Origin: Anaerolinea sp.
Lineage (GTDB): Bacteria > Chloroflexota > Anaerolineae > Anaerolineales > Villigracilaceae
Reading direction: 5' to 3'
DNA: 64,000 nt
Assembly (NCBI GenBank): GCA_020723805.1
Contig: DYID01000008.1
Coordinates: 65,044 to 129,043, forward strand
The number at the start of each line of letters is the position of its first letter. Within the stretch, counting starts at the first letter, position 1. Positions 7,802 through 17,645 of this stretch are shown one piece after another. A program made the position numbers and the translations under genes. Under the pieces are notes generated by a model. That model ran no database searches, was not told the origin of the DNA, and saw only the letters and a list, made by a program, of their open reading frames with translations.

Positions 7802-10362
7802 GTGATCTTGCGCCCTTCGATAAATTCTTGATAAGGCAATTCTGCCAGCGCCTCCACGATTTCACGGTCGAACAAAACGCCTGCCTGCTCCCGCAGATAT
7901 TGCAGCGCCTCCTGCGGCGTGGATTTTTTACGGTAATTGCGGTTACTGGTCAGGGCGTCGAACACGTCTGCCACAGCGAAGATGCGGGCATGGATGGGGA
8001 TTTCGGTGCCTTTGATACCGAGCGGGTAGCCGCTCCCATTCCAGCGTTCGTGGTGATAGCGGACGACCGCCATGCTTTCCTGGAGGAAGGGGATGCGCTC
8101 GACGATGCGCGCGCCGATTTCCGGGTGCATGCGCATGATCTTCCATTCGTCATCGGTCAATTGACCGGGCTTGTGCAGGATGGCGTCGCTGATCCCGATT
8201 TTGCCGATGTCGTGAAGGAGGGCGCCTCGTTCCAACGCTTTGAGCTGCTCGCTGTTTAATCCCATTTTTTCACCCAACAGGCATGCTAGCCGGCTGACGC
8301 GCATGCTGTGCCCTTCGGTCTCGCGGTCGCGTGCATCCAGGGCAGACATCAGCGCTTTGAGGGTCTGGTCGTAAGTCTTTTCCAACTCTTCGTAAGCGGC
8401 TTCGAGTTCTTTTGCCTGGCGGCGCGACTCTGCCAGCAGGTTGACGCGCTCCAGCGTGACCGCCGCCTGATTTGCCAGCAGCTGCACGTTGGCAAAGTTT
8501 TGTCCGCGAATTTCAGAAATCAACACCCACAGCGCCCCAATGGGACGGGAACGGGTAATCATGGGATAGCAGGCAAGTTCTCCGCGCTCGGTGGTGACGA
8601 AGATGCTTTGCCGCGTTTGAATTGCCTGTTGGATGCGCTCCATCGGATGCTGGCGGCGGGGGTGCGTGCCTCGGTTGTCGAGCGCCACTTCCGTTTGAAT
8701 GTTTCCTTCAGGCGAGATGAGCACGATGCCGGTCTCGATGGCGTTTGCCGTTCTGTGCGCGGCGCGCGCGATGGTTTCTGCCGCCTTGCCCACATCCTCG
8801 GTCATCAGGACTTCCTCGCTCAACTGACGGAGCATGGAGGTGATGCTTTCCTTGTTTCGCAGTTCCTGATACAGCCACGAACTTTCCACCGATGCCGCCG
8901 CCTGCGAACCGAGCAGACCTGCGAGCGCTTCGTCCTTTTCCGTGAAGAATACGCCGCTGTGTTTTCCAAATACCAGTATGGTTCCAATGCTCAGGCGGTG
9001 CAGGCGGATGGGAATTGCCAGGGCGCTCCTTAGAGCGGGGTGATCGAGTTCGAGGGTGTTCGGGCTGACGTACTTCCGTACATCGCGGACGCGAAAAGGG
9101 GCGGCGGCATTGAGCGCGGCTTGCAGGAACGGGTCGCCGGCGGGGTTTTTGTTCAGCGAGTCGAGCAGGCGCGGCGCATCGCCGGCATGAGCGGTGCGGG
9201 AATAGCCGCCCTGATGGTCGAGCAGGGTGACGAATACAAAGCGCGCCTCGAAGGTTTTGCGGGCAAGCAGGGCGATTTCCTGCACGGCGGCTTCCGGGTC
9301 GAGCAGGGAGGCGAGCGAGACGCCGGATTGAATGAGCTCGGAAAGTCTCTGTTGATGACGGGCGCGTTCCCAGGCGCGGGTTAATTCGAGCGCCACACCT
9401 TCCACGCTGGCAATGTCCATGTTGTTGAAGGCATGCGGCTTATCCGAGCGGACTTCGAGGATGCCGCTCAATTGCCCGTGAGAAAGCATGGGAGTGATGA
9501 TTAGCGAGCGGGTGTTTTCATTGTTGAGGGGGATAAAATCGGTATCCTGTGTTGTGTCGTTGATGACGATGGTCTTTTTCTGACGGGTGACGCGCCTATG
9601 TACTCCCTCGTTTGCATGTTGGCGATGACCCGGCGGAAGGAGGCTGGTCATGGGACCGCCCGAGGCGAGGGCGACCAGTTGGTGCGTCTCTGCCTCGTAC
9701 ATCATCAGCGAAACGACCGTACATTTCACCACCCGCTCGAGGGTGTTGACGGCAATCTGCGCTGCCACCGGCGGGTCGAGTTCTTCGTTCAACTGATGAC
9801 CCAGTTCGATGAGATAGGTCAACTGGCTGGTGCGCTGCCGCTCGATGTTGAGTTTTTGGTTGGCAATGGCAAGTTGTTCACGGAGAGTTTCGGTGTTTTG
9901 TACAAGTTCCTGCAGGCGCAAGGTTTCCTGTTCCAGTTTCCTTGCACGCGCTTCCACGGCGCTGGTTAGAGATGGAGTCGCGGTGTTGGCAAGGATGCCG
10001 TACACGGTCAGGGCGGTGATCAGGCTGGTGAGCAGGAAGCCGCCTCCCCGTACGAAAGAATCGGACGAGTCCGAGAGGAGAAGAATGCCGATGACGATGA
10101 TTGCCTGGTTCAGGATGAAATGCGCGTTGCCGCGCCATCCCGCGTTGAGCAGGCGGATGACGGAGACCGTCCAAATGGTGGCAGCGGCGAAAAGAGTCGC
10201 TCCAATGGCAATCCCTCCCCACTCGGGCAGCGGCGAACGGGGCATGAGGCTGGCAGGTAAAATCAGCAGGCTTTGTGCGAGAATGGAGAGGATGCCCGCC
10301 GCAGTCAATTGGATTTGGCTGGAGCGGTCGAGGTTGGAAGATGCCATCATTTTGTAGGTCAT
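7798..10362 (-). CDS. Multi-GAF HD-GYP c-di-GMP phosphodiesterase
   Basis: 854 residues. N-terminal membrane helices (to about residue 130), a coiled coil (about 140-185), two or three GAF-like sensor domains (about 190-640), a second coiled coil and a C-terminal HD-GYP domain. The metal and catalytic motifs HSMRVSRLA, LLHDIGKIG and HHERWNGSGYPLG are intact, which predicts hydrolysis of c-di-GMP to GMP. AGGT lies 6 nt before ATG 10362. It is co-transcribed with the cyclase downstream and divergent from purine nucleoside phosphorylase. GAF ligands are unknown. Confidence 0.9.
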   Translation of the reverse strand: MTYKMMASSNLDRSSQIQLTAAGILSILAQSLLILPASLMPRSPLPEWGGIAIGATLFAAATIWTVSVIRLLNAGWRGNAHFILNQAIIVIGILLLSDSSDSFVRGGGFLLTSLITALTVYGILANTATPSLTSAVEARARKLEQETLRLQELVQNTETLREQLAIANQKLNIERQRTSQLTYLIELGHQLNEELDPPVAAQIAVNTLERVVKCTVVSLMMYEAETHQLVALASGGPMTSLLPPGHRQHANEGVHRRVTRQKKTIVINDTTQDTDFIPLNNENTRSLIITPMLSHGQLSGILEVRSDKPHAFNNMDIASVEGVALELTRAWERARHQQRLSELIQSGVSLASLLDPEAAVQEIALLARKTFEARFVFVTLLDHQGGYSRTAHAGDAPRLLDSLNKNPAGDPFLQAALNAAAPFRVRDVRKYVSPNTLELDHPALRSALAIPIRLHRLSIGTILVFGKHSGVFFTEKDEALAGLLGSQAAASVESSWLYQELRNKESITSMLRQLSEEVLMTEDVGKAAETIARAAHRTANAIETGIVLISPEGNIQTEVALDNRGTHPRRQHPMERIQQAIQTRQSIFVTTERGELACYPMITRSRPIGALWVLISEIRGQNFANVQLLANQAAVTLERVNLLAESRRQAKELEAAYEELEKTYDQTLKALMSALDARDRETEGHSMRVSRLACLLGEKMGLNSEQLKALERGALLHDIGKIGISDAILHKPGQLTDDEWKIMRMHPEIGARIVERIPFLQESMAVVRYHHERWNGSGYPLGIKGTEIPIHARIFAVADVFDALTSNRNYRKKSTPQEALQYLREQAGVLFDREIVEALAELPYQEFIEGRKIT

Positions 10363-10423
10363 ATTTTACCTGCAAGACCTCCCGCCCGGGAATCGGTTAC
10401 TTACAACGTTGCAAGTTGTTCTC

Positions 10424-10432
10424 TGATATAAT
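10424..10432 (+). promoter_or_regulatory. Extended -10 promoter (TGATATAAT) of the nucleoside phosphorylase gene
   Basis: A TGn-TATAAT box lies 45 nt before ATG 10478. No consensus -35 is seen. Confidence 0.5.
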
Positions 10433-10477
10433 TTTTCGAGGGGCGCAGTCCCACATCTTACACGAAAAGAAGCACCC

Positions 10478-11317
10478 ATGATGAATCAATTCATTACTCT
10501 ACAACAAATAGACGAAGCGGCGGATGCGGTCCGCGCGCGAACCTCCTACAAACCACGCGTGGGATTAATCCTCGGTTCGGGGCTTAACGCGCTGGCTGAT
10601 TCCGTCCGAGATGCCGACATCATCCCCTATGCCGATCTGCCCCACTGGCCCCGTTCGACGGTGCATGGTCACGCCGGGCGGCTGGTGATTGGCATGCTGG
10701 AGGGACAGCCGGTGCTGGTTATGCAGGGGCGAGCCCATTTTTACGAGGGGTACAGCATGTCGCAGGTGACTCTGCCGGTGCGCGTGATGATTCGCCTGGG
10801 CATTCCCATGCTGTTCGTGACCAACGCGGCAGGCGGTATCAACCCGTCGTTTGTGCCTGGCGACGTAATGCTCATCACCGATAATCTGAATCTGATCGGC
10901 ATGGCGGGCGCCAATCCTTTGATGGGACCGAACATTGATGAACTTGGTCCGCGCTTTCCCGATATGAGCCGTTCCTACGATCCCGAACTGATGCAGAGCG
11001 CCAGGAAGGTTGCCGCTGAAAATAACATTTCTCTGCGCGAGGGAGTGTATTGCGGTTTGAGCGGTCCGTCCTTTGAAACTCCGGCAGATTTGCGTTTTCT
11101 GCGGCTGGCGGGCGCCGATGCGGTGGGTATGTCCACTGTGCCGGAGGTCATCGTTGCCCGGCATGGCGGAATGCGGGTGTTGGGTTTTTCGGGCATCAGC
11201 AACAAAGCCAATCTGGACGGTTCCACCATCACCACGCATGAAGAGGTGATCGAGGCGGGCAAGGTCATCACTCCCAAAATCGAGACCATCATCCGCGGCG
11301 TGTTACACGCGCTGTAG
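10478..11317 (+). CDS. punA: Purine nucleoside phosphorylase (trimeric PNP-I type)
   Basis: 279 residues. It cleaves purine (deoxy)nucleosides with phosphate. Family signatures are LILGSGLNALAD (phosphate loop), VTNAAGGINPSF, GVYCGLSGPSFETPAD and AVGMSTVPEVIVARH. It fits the salvage of deoxyribonucleosides together with deoC at 60924. Two consecutive ATG codons start the frame; either could be used. The next gene begins on the base after the stop, so a small operon is likely. Confidence 0.93.
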   Translation: MMNQFITLQQIDEAADAVRARTSYKPRVGLILGSGLNALADSVRDADIIPYADLPHWPRSTVHGHAGRLVIGMLEGQPVLVMQGRAHFYEGYSMSQVTLPVRVMIRLGIPMLFVTNAAGGINPSFVPGDVMLITDNLNLIGMAGANPLMGPNIDELGPRFPDMSRSYDPELMQSARKVAAENNISLREGVYCGLSGPSFETPADLRFLRLAGADAVGMSTVPEVIVARHGGMRVLGFSGISNKANLDGSTITTHEEVIEAGKVITPKIETIIRGVLHAL

Positions 11318-11995
11318 GTGACGCCTGTGAGTTCGATTTATCGTTCGCTTGCCGCGTACAGCCCGCTCATTTACATTCTGCTGGCAATCGGGGCATTGTA
11401 TGCTTTCCGCTGGATGTGGAAGGCGTGGCGGGAATGGCGCGATGCCGTGTATTCGCTGGAGCGCGAGTTTGCGCTCAATCGGCTGAGGCGTGCGACTGCC
11501 TTTGGGTTTTTGATTCTGCTTCTCTTTTTTGCCGAGTTCTATGTTGCGGCGCTGATTGTGCCGTCCCTGCCCGCCGCCGACGCTTTTGTCACCCCCACGC
11601 TGAATCTCCTTGCCACGCCTGCAGGCACCCTGCCCCCCGGTACGGCGCTCCCGCTCGAGACGCCGGCGGTTCAAAGCGGAATGAGCGGCTGTGAAAAAGA
11701 CAAGATTATGCTGACCTCTCCCAAGCCGGGCGAGGTCATCAAAGGAACGGTGACTCTGACCGGCACGGCAAACACTCCCAATTTCGGTTTTTACAAGTAT
11801 GAGATTGCCCCGGTCGGCACCAGCTTGTGGACGACGATTGCGGCAGGCGCCAAACCGGTCAAAGACGGCGAACTGGGGAAGTGGGATACCACCGCGCTGG
11901 CAAACGGCGATTACTTTTTACAGTTGGTCATCATTGACAACGTGGGCAAGACCCTCGAGCCGTGCATCATCGCGGTGCGGGTGGCAAATCAGTAA
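11318..11995 (+). CDS. Membrane-anchored protein with Ig-like extracellular domain
   Basis: 225 residues, family not recognised. Two hydrophobic segments (about residues 15-35 and 62-85) enclose a short charged loop. A Thr/Pro/Ala-rich linker follows, then a beta-rich domain beginning with a Cys and reading LTSPKPGEVIKGTVTLTGTAN, as in Ig-like repeats of surface proteins. The last Cys (EPCIIAV) may pair with the one at the domain start. It probably displays one Ig-like domain outside the membrane. The start is GTG immediately after punA; GTG at 11327 is an alternative. Confidence 0.65.
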   Translation: MTPVSSIYRSLAAYSPLIYILLAIGALYAFRWMWKAWREWRDAVYSLEREFALNRLRRATAFGFLILLLFFAEFYVAALIVPSLPAADAFVTPTLNLLATPAGTLPPGTALPLETPAVQSGMSGCEKDKIMLTSPKPGEVIKGTVTLTGTANTPNFGFYKYEIAPVGTSLWTTIAAGAKPVKDGELGKWDTTALANGDYFLQLVIIDNVGKTLEPCIIAVRVANQ

Positions 11996-12005
11996 CGGAG
12001 GGTGT

Positions 12006-12545
12006 GTGGCTTCTTTCGATATTCGACCTGCCAGCGTGCATGACATTCCCAGCCTGATGGCGATGGATCATTCCTGTTCGAGCGAGTACGTCTGGCAGTT
12101 GGAACTGCGCAGCGAGCCGAAACGTGTGTCTGCAAATTTTCATGAGGTGCGTTTGCCGCGCGCGGTGACAGTGGCGTATCCGCGCGAACCATCCAGCCTG
12201 TTGGAGGAATGGGAGCGGCGCGATGTGTTTTTGGTGGCGGCGCAGGAAGGGCGTGCGGTGGGATATATTGCCGCGATGGAAGAACCCGCCTCGTCCCTTG
12301 CGCGGGTGACGGACCTGGTCGTGGCGGCGGCGGCGCGGCGTCAGGGTGTGGCGTCGGCTCTTTTGACGACGGTTCAGGCTTGGGCGTTGGAGCGAGGCGT
12401 CCGCCGCATCCTGCTGGAGATGCAAGCCAAGAATCACGCCTGCATCCGCCTGGCGCAGAAATTCGGCTATGAGTTCTGCGGGTATAATGACCGTTACTAT
12501 CCGACCCAGGATGTTGCCCTGTTCTTTGGGAGAGCATTAAAATAG
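12006..12545 (+). CDS. GNAT-family N-acetyltransferase
   Basis: 179 residues. The acetyl-CoA-binding motif A is visible as VTDLVVAAAARRQGVASALLTTV (shortened: RRQGVASALL), and motif B as EFCGYNDRYYP near the C-terminus, typical of RimI-like acetyltransferases. The substrate is unknown. The GTG start at 12006 has GGAGG 5-6 nt upstream. It lies 10 nt after the Ig-like gene and 15 nt before the 7TM-GAF-HTH gene, so it is probably part of the same transcript. Confidence 0.85.
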   Translation: MASFDIRPASVHDIPSLMAMDHSCSSEYVWQLELRSEPKRVSANFHEVRLPRAVTVAYPREPSSLLEEWERRDVFLVAAQEGRAVGYIAAMEEPASSLARVTDLVVAAAARRQGVASALLTTVQAWALERGVRRILLEMQAKNHACIRLAQKFGYEFCGYNDRYYPTQDVALFFGRALK

Positions 12546-12560
12546 TCGTGGAAGGAACGC

Positions 12561-14510
12561 ATGTTTAACGGTTGGTACGAAGGTTTACTGGCGGGACTGC
12601 AGATCCTCAATAACATTCTCACGGCGGGGATTGCCATCACCGCCTTTTCTTTGTTGTTATACGCCCTGTCGTTCAATCTGCGCGACCGTGTGGCGCGTTC
12701 GTTCGCCATCATTCTGCTGTGTGTGGTGGTGGTGTTTACCACCGAAGCCCTGCAAAACAAGACCGTGCCAGACTGGGGGATTGAACTTCTCTTACGGTTA
12801 CAGTGGCTGGGCATCATCTTTCTCCCTCCCGCCTATTTGCATCTTTCCGACGCTCTGCTGGTCACGGCAGGACGCCCCTCGCGCGGACGCCGGCGGATGG
12901 CGGTGCGCCTGGTATATGGTGTGGCGCTCGGCTTTCTGATTCTGCTTGTGCTGGGGCATCTGGTCGGCGGGCTGGTGCCGCACGGTCAACCTGCTCCTTA
13001 TCTCCGTCGAACCATTTGGACCGAAATTTTTACGTTGTTCTATATTGGAATCATCGGCTGGGCGGGATATAACTTCATCCGCGCCTACCGCCTGATGCTG
13101 ACGCGCTCGGGACGGCGGCGTATGTTGTACCTGATGGCAGGTGCGACGGCGCCGGCGCTCGGCTCCTACCCGTACCTGTTATATGGTTCCGGCTTTGCGG
13201 CGCAATATCCCCTTGTGTTCTGGTCTGCCGTTCTCATCAACAACCTGCTGGTCGCCGTGCTGGTGGTGACCATGGCATACGCCGTGGCGTTCTTCGGCGT
13301 TTCCTGGCCCGACCGTGTCGTCAAGAGTCGTCTTTTCAAATGGCTCCTGCGCGGACCGGTGACCGCCTCCACCGCCCTGGCGCTCATGACCATCGTCCGC
13401 CGCGCCGGGGAGTATTTTGGCGGCAACCCCTATTCGGGTTTCGTTCCCTTGGTGATGGTGGCAACGGTGCTTTTGCTGGAACATGCCATCACTCTGCTCT
13501 CGCCGCTGTGGGAGCGTGTGCTGTTCTTTGGGCGCGACCGTCAGGAGATACAACTCTTGCAGAACATCGAGGAACGCCTGCTGACGCAGAGCGACCTCCA
13601 GCAGTTTTTGGAAAACGTGCTGGCGGCGGTGCGCGATCACTTGCAATCGCCGTGCGCCTTTGTCGCGGCGCTGGATGGCGATGACCTCTCTCTGACGGTG
13701 GTGGCGGGAAACCGTTCCCTGCTGGAGCGCGAGGACTTGAACGAAGCCTTGCAGGTTGTCAGCCATAACGGCGAGAGCGGAAGACAGGAATTCGTGTGGG
13801 ATGGGTTTTGGATTCTCCCACTCCACCAGCGCAAAGTCAACGGCGACCGCGATGAAACGCCGCCTTTGTTGGGATTGCTGGGCATTGCACGCAAGTCTGA
13901 CCGCCCGCTGGAGAGCGATCAGCGTGAAGCCCTTTGGCTGCTGGCAGACCGTGTGGCGCTGGCGCTGGAAGACCGCCGCTTGCAGCAGCGCATCTTCCGC
14001 TCGCTCGAAGATCTCCAGCCGCAAATGGACATGCTCCAGCGCATCCGCGCGGCGGGGCGCTACGACACCACCCATACCCTGTTGACTGAACCAGCCTTCG
14101 AAGAAGCCGACCTTACAGAATGGGTCAAAGACGCTCTGACGCATTACTGGGGCGGTCCCAAACTGACGAACAGCCCGCTGATGCGCCTGCGCGTGGTGCG
14201 GGAGTTCATGCAGCACTATGACGGCAATGCCTCGAACGCCCTGCGCGCTCTGCTTCGTCAGGCGGTGGAGCAAATCAAGCCGGAAGGCGACCGCAAGTTC
14301 ACCAGCGAATGGATTCTTTACAACATTCTGGAGATGAAATTCATCGAAGGGCGCAAGGTGCGCGAAGTAGCGGCGCGGCTGGCTATGTCGGAAGCGGATC
14401 TTTATCGGAAACAACGCGTGGCGGTGGAAGCCGTGGCGCGTGCCATCCTCGCCATGGAAAAAGGCGAGAATTATTTATCGGGAGGGCAGAATGAACGAGC
14501 CAAAAAATAA
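12561..14510 (+). CDS. Membrane 7TM-GAF protein with a C-terminal DNA-binding-like helical domain
   Basis: 649 residues. Residues 10-310 contain about seven or eight membrane helices like the sensor halves of some histidine kinases. A GAF-like domain (about 345-480) follows. There is no kinase domain: no H-box or HATPase motifs. Instead the C-terminus (about 540-640) is helical, with KVREVAARLAMSEADLYRKQ, which reads like a helix-turn-helix. It may be a membrane-bound one-component regulator. AAGGA precedes ATG 12561. It overlaps the S1 protein gene by 20 nt. Confidence 0.6.
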   Translation: MFNGWYEGLLAGLQILNNILTAGIAITAFSLLLYALSFNLRDRVARSFAIILLCVVVVFTTEALQNKTVPDWGIELLLRLQWLGIIFLPPAYLHLSDALLVTAGRPSRGRRRMAVRLVYGVALGFLILLVLGHLVGGLVPHGQPAPYLRRTIWTEIFTLFYIGIIGWAGYNFIRAYRLMLTRSGRRRMLYLMAGATAPALGSYPYLLYGSGFAAQYPLVFWSAVLINNLLVAVLVVTMAYAVAFFGVSWPDRVVKSRLFKWLLRGPVTASTALALMTIVRRAGEYFGGNPYSGFVPLVMVATVLLLEHAITLLSPLWERVLFFGRDRQEIQLLQNIEERLLTQSDLQQFLENVLAAVRDHLQSPCAFVAALDGDDLSLTVVAGNRSLLEREDLNEALQVVSHNGESGRQEFVWDGFWILPLHQRKVNGDRDETPPLLGLLGIARKSDRPLESDQREALWLLADRVALALEDRRLQQRIFRSLEDLQPQMDMLQRIRAAGRYDTTHTLLTEPAFEEADLTEWVKDALTHYWGGPKLTNSPLMRLRVVREFMQHYDGNASNALRALLRQAVEQIKPEGDRKFTSEWILYNILEMKFIEGRKVREVAARLAMSEADLYRKQRVAVEAVARAILAMEKGENYLSGGQNERAKK

Positions 14511-15462
14511 CAAAAGGAAACATTACAACGAAATGCCGGTGGTGGATGAAGGCTGGTGGGAATCCGTGCTGGCGGATGAGCAGAAATACTCGGCAGTGTA
14601 CGCGAAGCCTGTGCTTCCCGTTGCCGCGCCTCAGGAGAAGCTGGCATCCGAAGCAAAGCCCGAACCGCTGGATTGGGACACCATCAAGCGCCTTTACAAA
14701 AATGACCATATCCTCGAGATGCAGGTGGTGGGACACAACCGCGGCGGTCTGCTCGTGGAGGGCAACGGGCTGGCTGGGTTCGTGCCGCTTTCGCACCTCA
14801 TCGAACTGACAGGCAAAGAAATGGACAAGGAGCGCCTGCAAAGCCTGGAAGGCTATATCGGCAGGACGCTCAAAGTCAAGGTGATTGAATGCGTGCCGGA
14901 AGATGAGCGCATCATCTTTTCGGAGCGCGCCGCGCTTGCCGAACCCGGCAAGCGGGTGGAGTTGTTCCACACTCTTTCGCCGGGCATGCGCATTGTGGGC
15001 AAGGTCACCAACATCACCGACTTCGGCGTGTTCGTTGACCTCGGCGGCGTGGAAGGACTGATCCACATTTCGGAACTTTCCTGGGGGCGTGTCACTCACC
15101 CCAGCCACTTGGTGAAACTCGGCGAGGAAATCGAGGTAGAAGTGCTGGACCTCTCCGCAGAGCGCTGCCGTGTGGCGCTCAGCCGCAAACGCCTGCTTCC
15201 CAACCCCTGGGAACGCGCCGCCGAAGACTTTCCGCAGGGCAAGATTGTCTCCGCCACTGTCACCAACGTCCTTTCTTACGGCGCATTTGCCAGCCTGGAT
15301 ATCGGCGTGGAGGGACTGATCCATGCCACGCAAATGCCGCTTGCCGAGGGGCAATCGCCCCGCGATTTGTTGACGGTGGGGCAGCGCCTTCAACTGCGCG
15401 TCCTGCATGTGGACCCGGCGCATCAACGTCTCGGCTTCAGCATGATGTTGGACAGCCAATGA
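14491..15462 (+). CDS. S1 RNA-binding domain protein (ribosomal protein S1-like)
   Basis: 323 residues. Three S1 (OB-fold) domains: a degenerate one at about 75-150, a canonical one at about 165-240 (GKVTNITDFGVFVDLGGVEG) and another at about 248-320 (ATVTNVLSYGAFASLDIGVEG). Bacterial S1 normally has four to six domains, so this is a short relative acting in translation initiation or RNA handling. ATG 14491 lies inside the previous frame with GGGAGGG upstream. It overlaps ftsK by 4 nt (ATGA). Confidence 0.85.
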   Translation: MNEPKNNKRKHYNEMPVVDEGWWESVLADEQKYSAVYAKPVLPVAAPQEKLASEAKPEPLDWDTIKRLYKNDHILEMQVVGHNRGGLLVEGNGLAGFVPLSHLIELTGKEMDKERLQSLEGYIGRTLKVKVIECVPEDERIIFSERAALAEPGKRVELFHTLSPGMRIVGKVTNITDFGVFVDLGGVEGLIHISELSWGRVTHPSHLVKLGEEIEVEVLDLSAERCRVALSRKRLLPNPWERAAEDFPQGKIVSATVTNVLSYGAFASLDIGVEGLIHATQMPLAEGQSPRDLLTVGQRLQLRVLHVDPAHQRLGFSMMLDSQ

Positions 15463-17645
15463 CCAACCATCCTCCGCCGGAGCCCGCCTCCGAACACGAA
15501 CCCGATTGGCTCGACCGACTGGCGGGCATCCGTCAACACTTTGGGCGTTTTGCCGGCGACATCTTCGGCGTCCTCCTGATTGCCTTTGCGCTCATGACCC
15601 TTCTCGCCCTGCCCGGTTATACCGGCGGCGTTTTGTTGACGCTTTGGGCGGGATTTCTTTCCCTCTGGTTTGGGTGGGGGGCATATCTCGTCGTGTTGTG
15701 GATGGGATATGGCGGATTTGTCCTATTGCGGCGCGAGGGGAGTCTTCTGCGCTGGCATCAACTCTTCGCGCTCGAAATCGCTTCGCTCCTGACCCTGGGA
15801 CTGCTGGCGGCAACCGGGGGCAACTCGGTCCTCGAAGCGGAATCGGGCAACTACGGCGGGCGCATCGGCTGGGGCATCACCGCGTTGTTCTGGCGCGCCG
15901 GCGAGTTGTGGGGGACGTTGTTGATGTTTGCATTGTGGCTCTTGGCTGTCATGAGCGGGTTCGATTTGTGGACGTGGATCGAGCGCTGGCTGGCAAAGGT
16001 CGCAGAGGAGACTCCGCCGCTCGAAACGGCGACCCAGCCTGAGGTCCAGCAAGAAGCGGTTGAAGAGAAGCAGGAAAAGCCGCGGGCGGAGAAGAAGAAG
16101 TCTGCGCCTCTGCCGCCCGAGTTCAGGAAATCCCTGAAAATGCCGGAGCAGAAGGAGAAGAAGGTCGAGCCGAAAAACCGCGACGAACGTCTGCCGCCGC
16201 TCAACATCCTGCTGGCGGATCAAAACGCGCGCCCCGACGAACGCACCATCAACCAGACAGCCGGCATGATCGAAAAGACGCTGGCGGAGTTTGGCATTTC
16301 GGCGGCGGTCATCGGCTTTCGGGTGGGACCGACGGTGACACAGTTTGCCGTGCAGCCCGGTTTTATGAAGCGGGCGGGCGCAAGCGAGGAAGAAGACAAG
16401 CAAATCAAGGTGCGCGTGGCGCAGATTGCGTCTTTGCAGAAGGATTTGGCGCTGGCGCTTTCGGCGGAACGTTTGCGCATCGAGGCGCCGGTGCCGGGCA
16501 AGCCCTATATCGGCATCGAGGTGCCGAATTCGCATCAGTCCAACGTGCGCCTGCGTCCTTTGTTGGAGACGGAGGCGTTTCATAAGATTGGCGCGCCGCT
16601 GGCGCTGGCGCTGGGACGCGATGTTTCGGGTCAGCCGGTGGTGGCAGACTTGGCGCGGATGCCGCATCTGCTGATTGCCGGTACCACAGGCTCCGGCAAG
16701 TCCATTTGTATTACGTCGCTGGCGACGTGCCTGGCGATGAACAACACGCCGGAAGACCTGCGCATGGTGATGATTGACGCGAAGATGGTCGAGTTGCTGC
16801 GCTTCAATGGTCTGCCGCATTTGTATGGCAAGGTGGAAACGAATGTGGAGCGCATTTTGGGGGTGCTGCGCTGGGTGGTGGTGGAGATGGAACACCGCTA
16901 CCGCCTGTTGGAAGCCGCGCATGCACGCGATTTGGAAAATTACAACCGCAAGGTTGCCCGCAAAAAAGAGGGACAGCCTCTTCCGCGCATCGTGGTGTTC
17001 ATTGACGAACTGGCAGACTTGATGATGTCGGCGCCCGACCAGACGGAGCATAACTTGGTGCGCCTGGCGCAAATGGCGCGCGCCACCGGCATTCACCTGA
17101 TTGTTGCCACGCAGCGCCCCTCCACCGATGTGGTGACGGGTCTCATCAAGGCGAACTTCCCGGCGCGGCTGGCATTTGCGGTCGCCTCCAGCGTGGACAG
17201 CCGCGTGATTCTGGATACGACCGGCGCAGAAAATCTGCTGGGGCGCGGCGACATGCTCTTCCTCAACCCGGAGGTGGGTAATCCCATCCGCGCCCAGGGT
17301 GTATTTGTCACCGATATGGAAATCGAGCGCGTGATTGCCCACTGGCAAAAGACAGCGGAAAAATCGGACGAACCGCCCCCGTGGGAAAAACTGCTGAGCG
17401 AGCCGGACGAGAACGAGGATGAAAGCCTGATCGAACAAGCGGTTTCCATTGTGCGGCAAAGCCAGCGGGCTTCGGCTTCACTGCTGCAAAGACGCCTGCG
17501 CATCGGCTATCCGCGTGCGGCGCGCCTGCTGGATCAACTGGAAGAGATGGGCGTGGTGGGTCCCTCGCAGGGCGGCGGCAAGGAGCGGGACGTGCTGCTC
17601 GGTCCGCTGGATGAGGAGGATGAAACGAATGGAGAAGACCGTTAA
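15459..17645 (+). CDS. ftsK: FtsK/SpoIIIE DNA translocase
   Basis: 728 residues. Four N-terminal membrane helices (about 35-180), a short charged linker rich in Lys/Glu, then the alpha domain and the RecA-like motor: Walker A AGTTGSGKS, Walker B VVFIDELADLMM. A C-terminal winged-helix gamma domain (SLLQRRLRIGYPRAARLLD) would read the KOPS orientation sequence. It pumps chromosomal DNA through the closing septum. The linker is shorter than in E. coli FtsK, as in SpoIIIE. It overlaps the S1 gene by 4 nt and the next gene by 17 nt. Confidence 0.95.
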   Translation: MTNHPPPEPASEHEPDWLDRLAGIRQHFGRFAGDIFGVLLIAFALMTLLALPGYTGGVLLTLWAGFLSLWFGWGAYLVVLWMGYGGFVLLRREGSLLRWHQLFALEIASLLTLGLLAATGGNSVLEAESGNYGGRIGWGITALFWRAGELWGTLLMFALWLLAVMSGFDLWTWIERWLAKVAEETPPLETATQPEVQQEAVEEKQEKPRAEKKKSAPLPPEFRKSLKMPEQKEKKVEPKNRDERLPPLNILLADQNARPDERTINQTAGMIEKTLAEFGISAAVIGFRVGPTVTQFAVQPGFMKRAGASEEEDKQIKVRVAQIASLQKDLALALSAERLRIEAPVPGKPYIGIEVPNSHQSNVRLRPLLETEAFHKIGAPLALALGRDVSGQPVVADLARMPHLLIAGTTGSGKSICITSLATCLAMNNTPEDLRMVMIDAKMVELLRFNGLPHLYGKVETNVERILGVLRWVVVEMEHRYRLLEAAHARDLENYNRKVARKKEGQPLPRIVVFIDELADLMMSAPDQTEHNLVRLAQMARATGIHLIVATQRPSTDVVTGLIKANFPARLAFAVASSVDSRVILDTTGAENLLGRGDMLFLNPEVGNPIRAQGVFVTDMEIERVIAHWQKTAEKSDEPPPWEKLLSEPDENEDESLIEQAVSIVRQSQRASASLLQRRLRIGYPRAARLLDQLEEMGVVGPSQGGGKERDVLLGPLDEEDETNGEDR

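Noticed and set aside
15723-17459. Long minus-strand open frame (578 codons)
   Set aside because: Complement of ftsK; low-complexity His/Gln/Arg-rich translation, no start signals.
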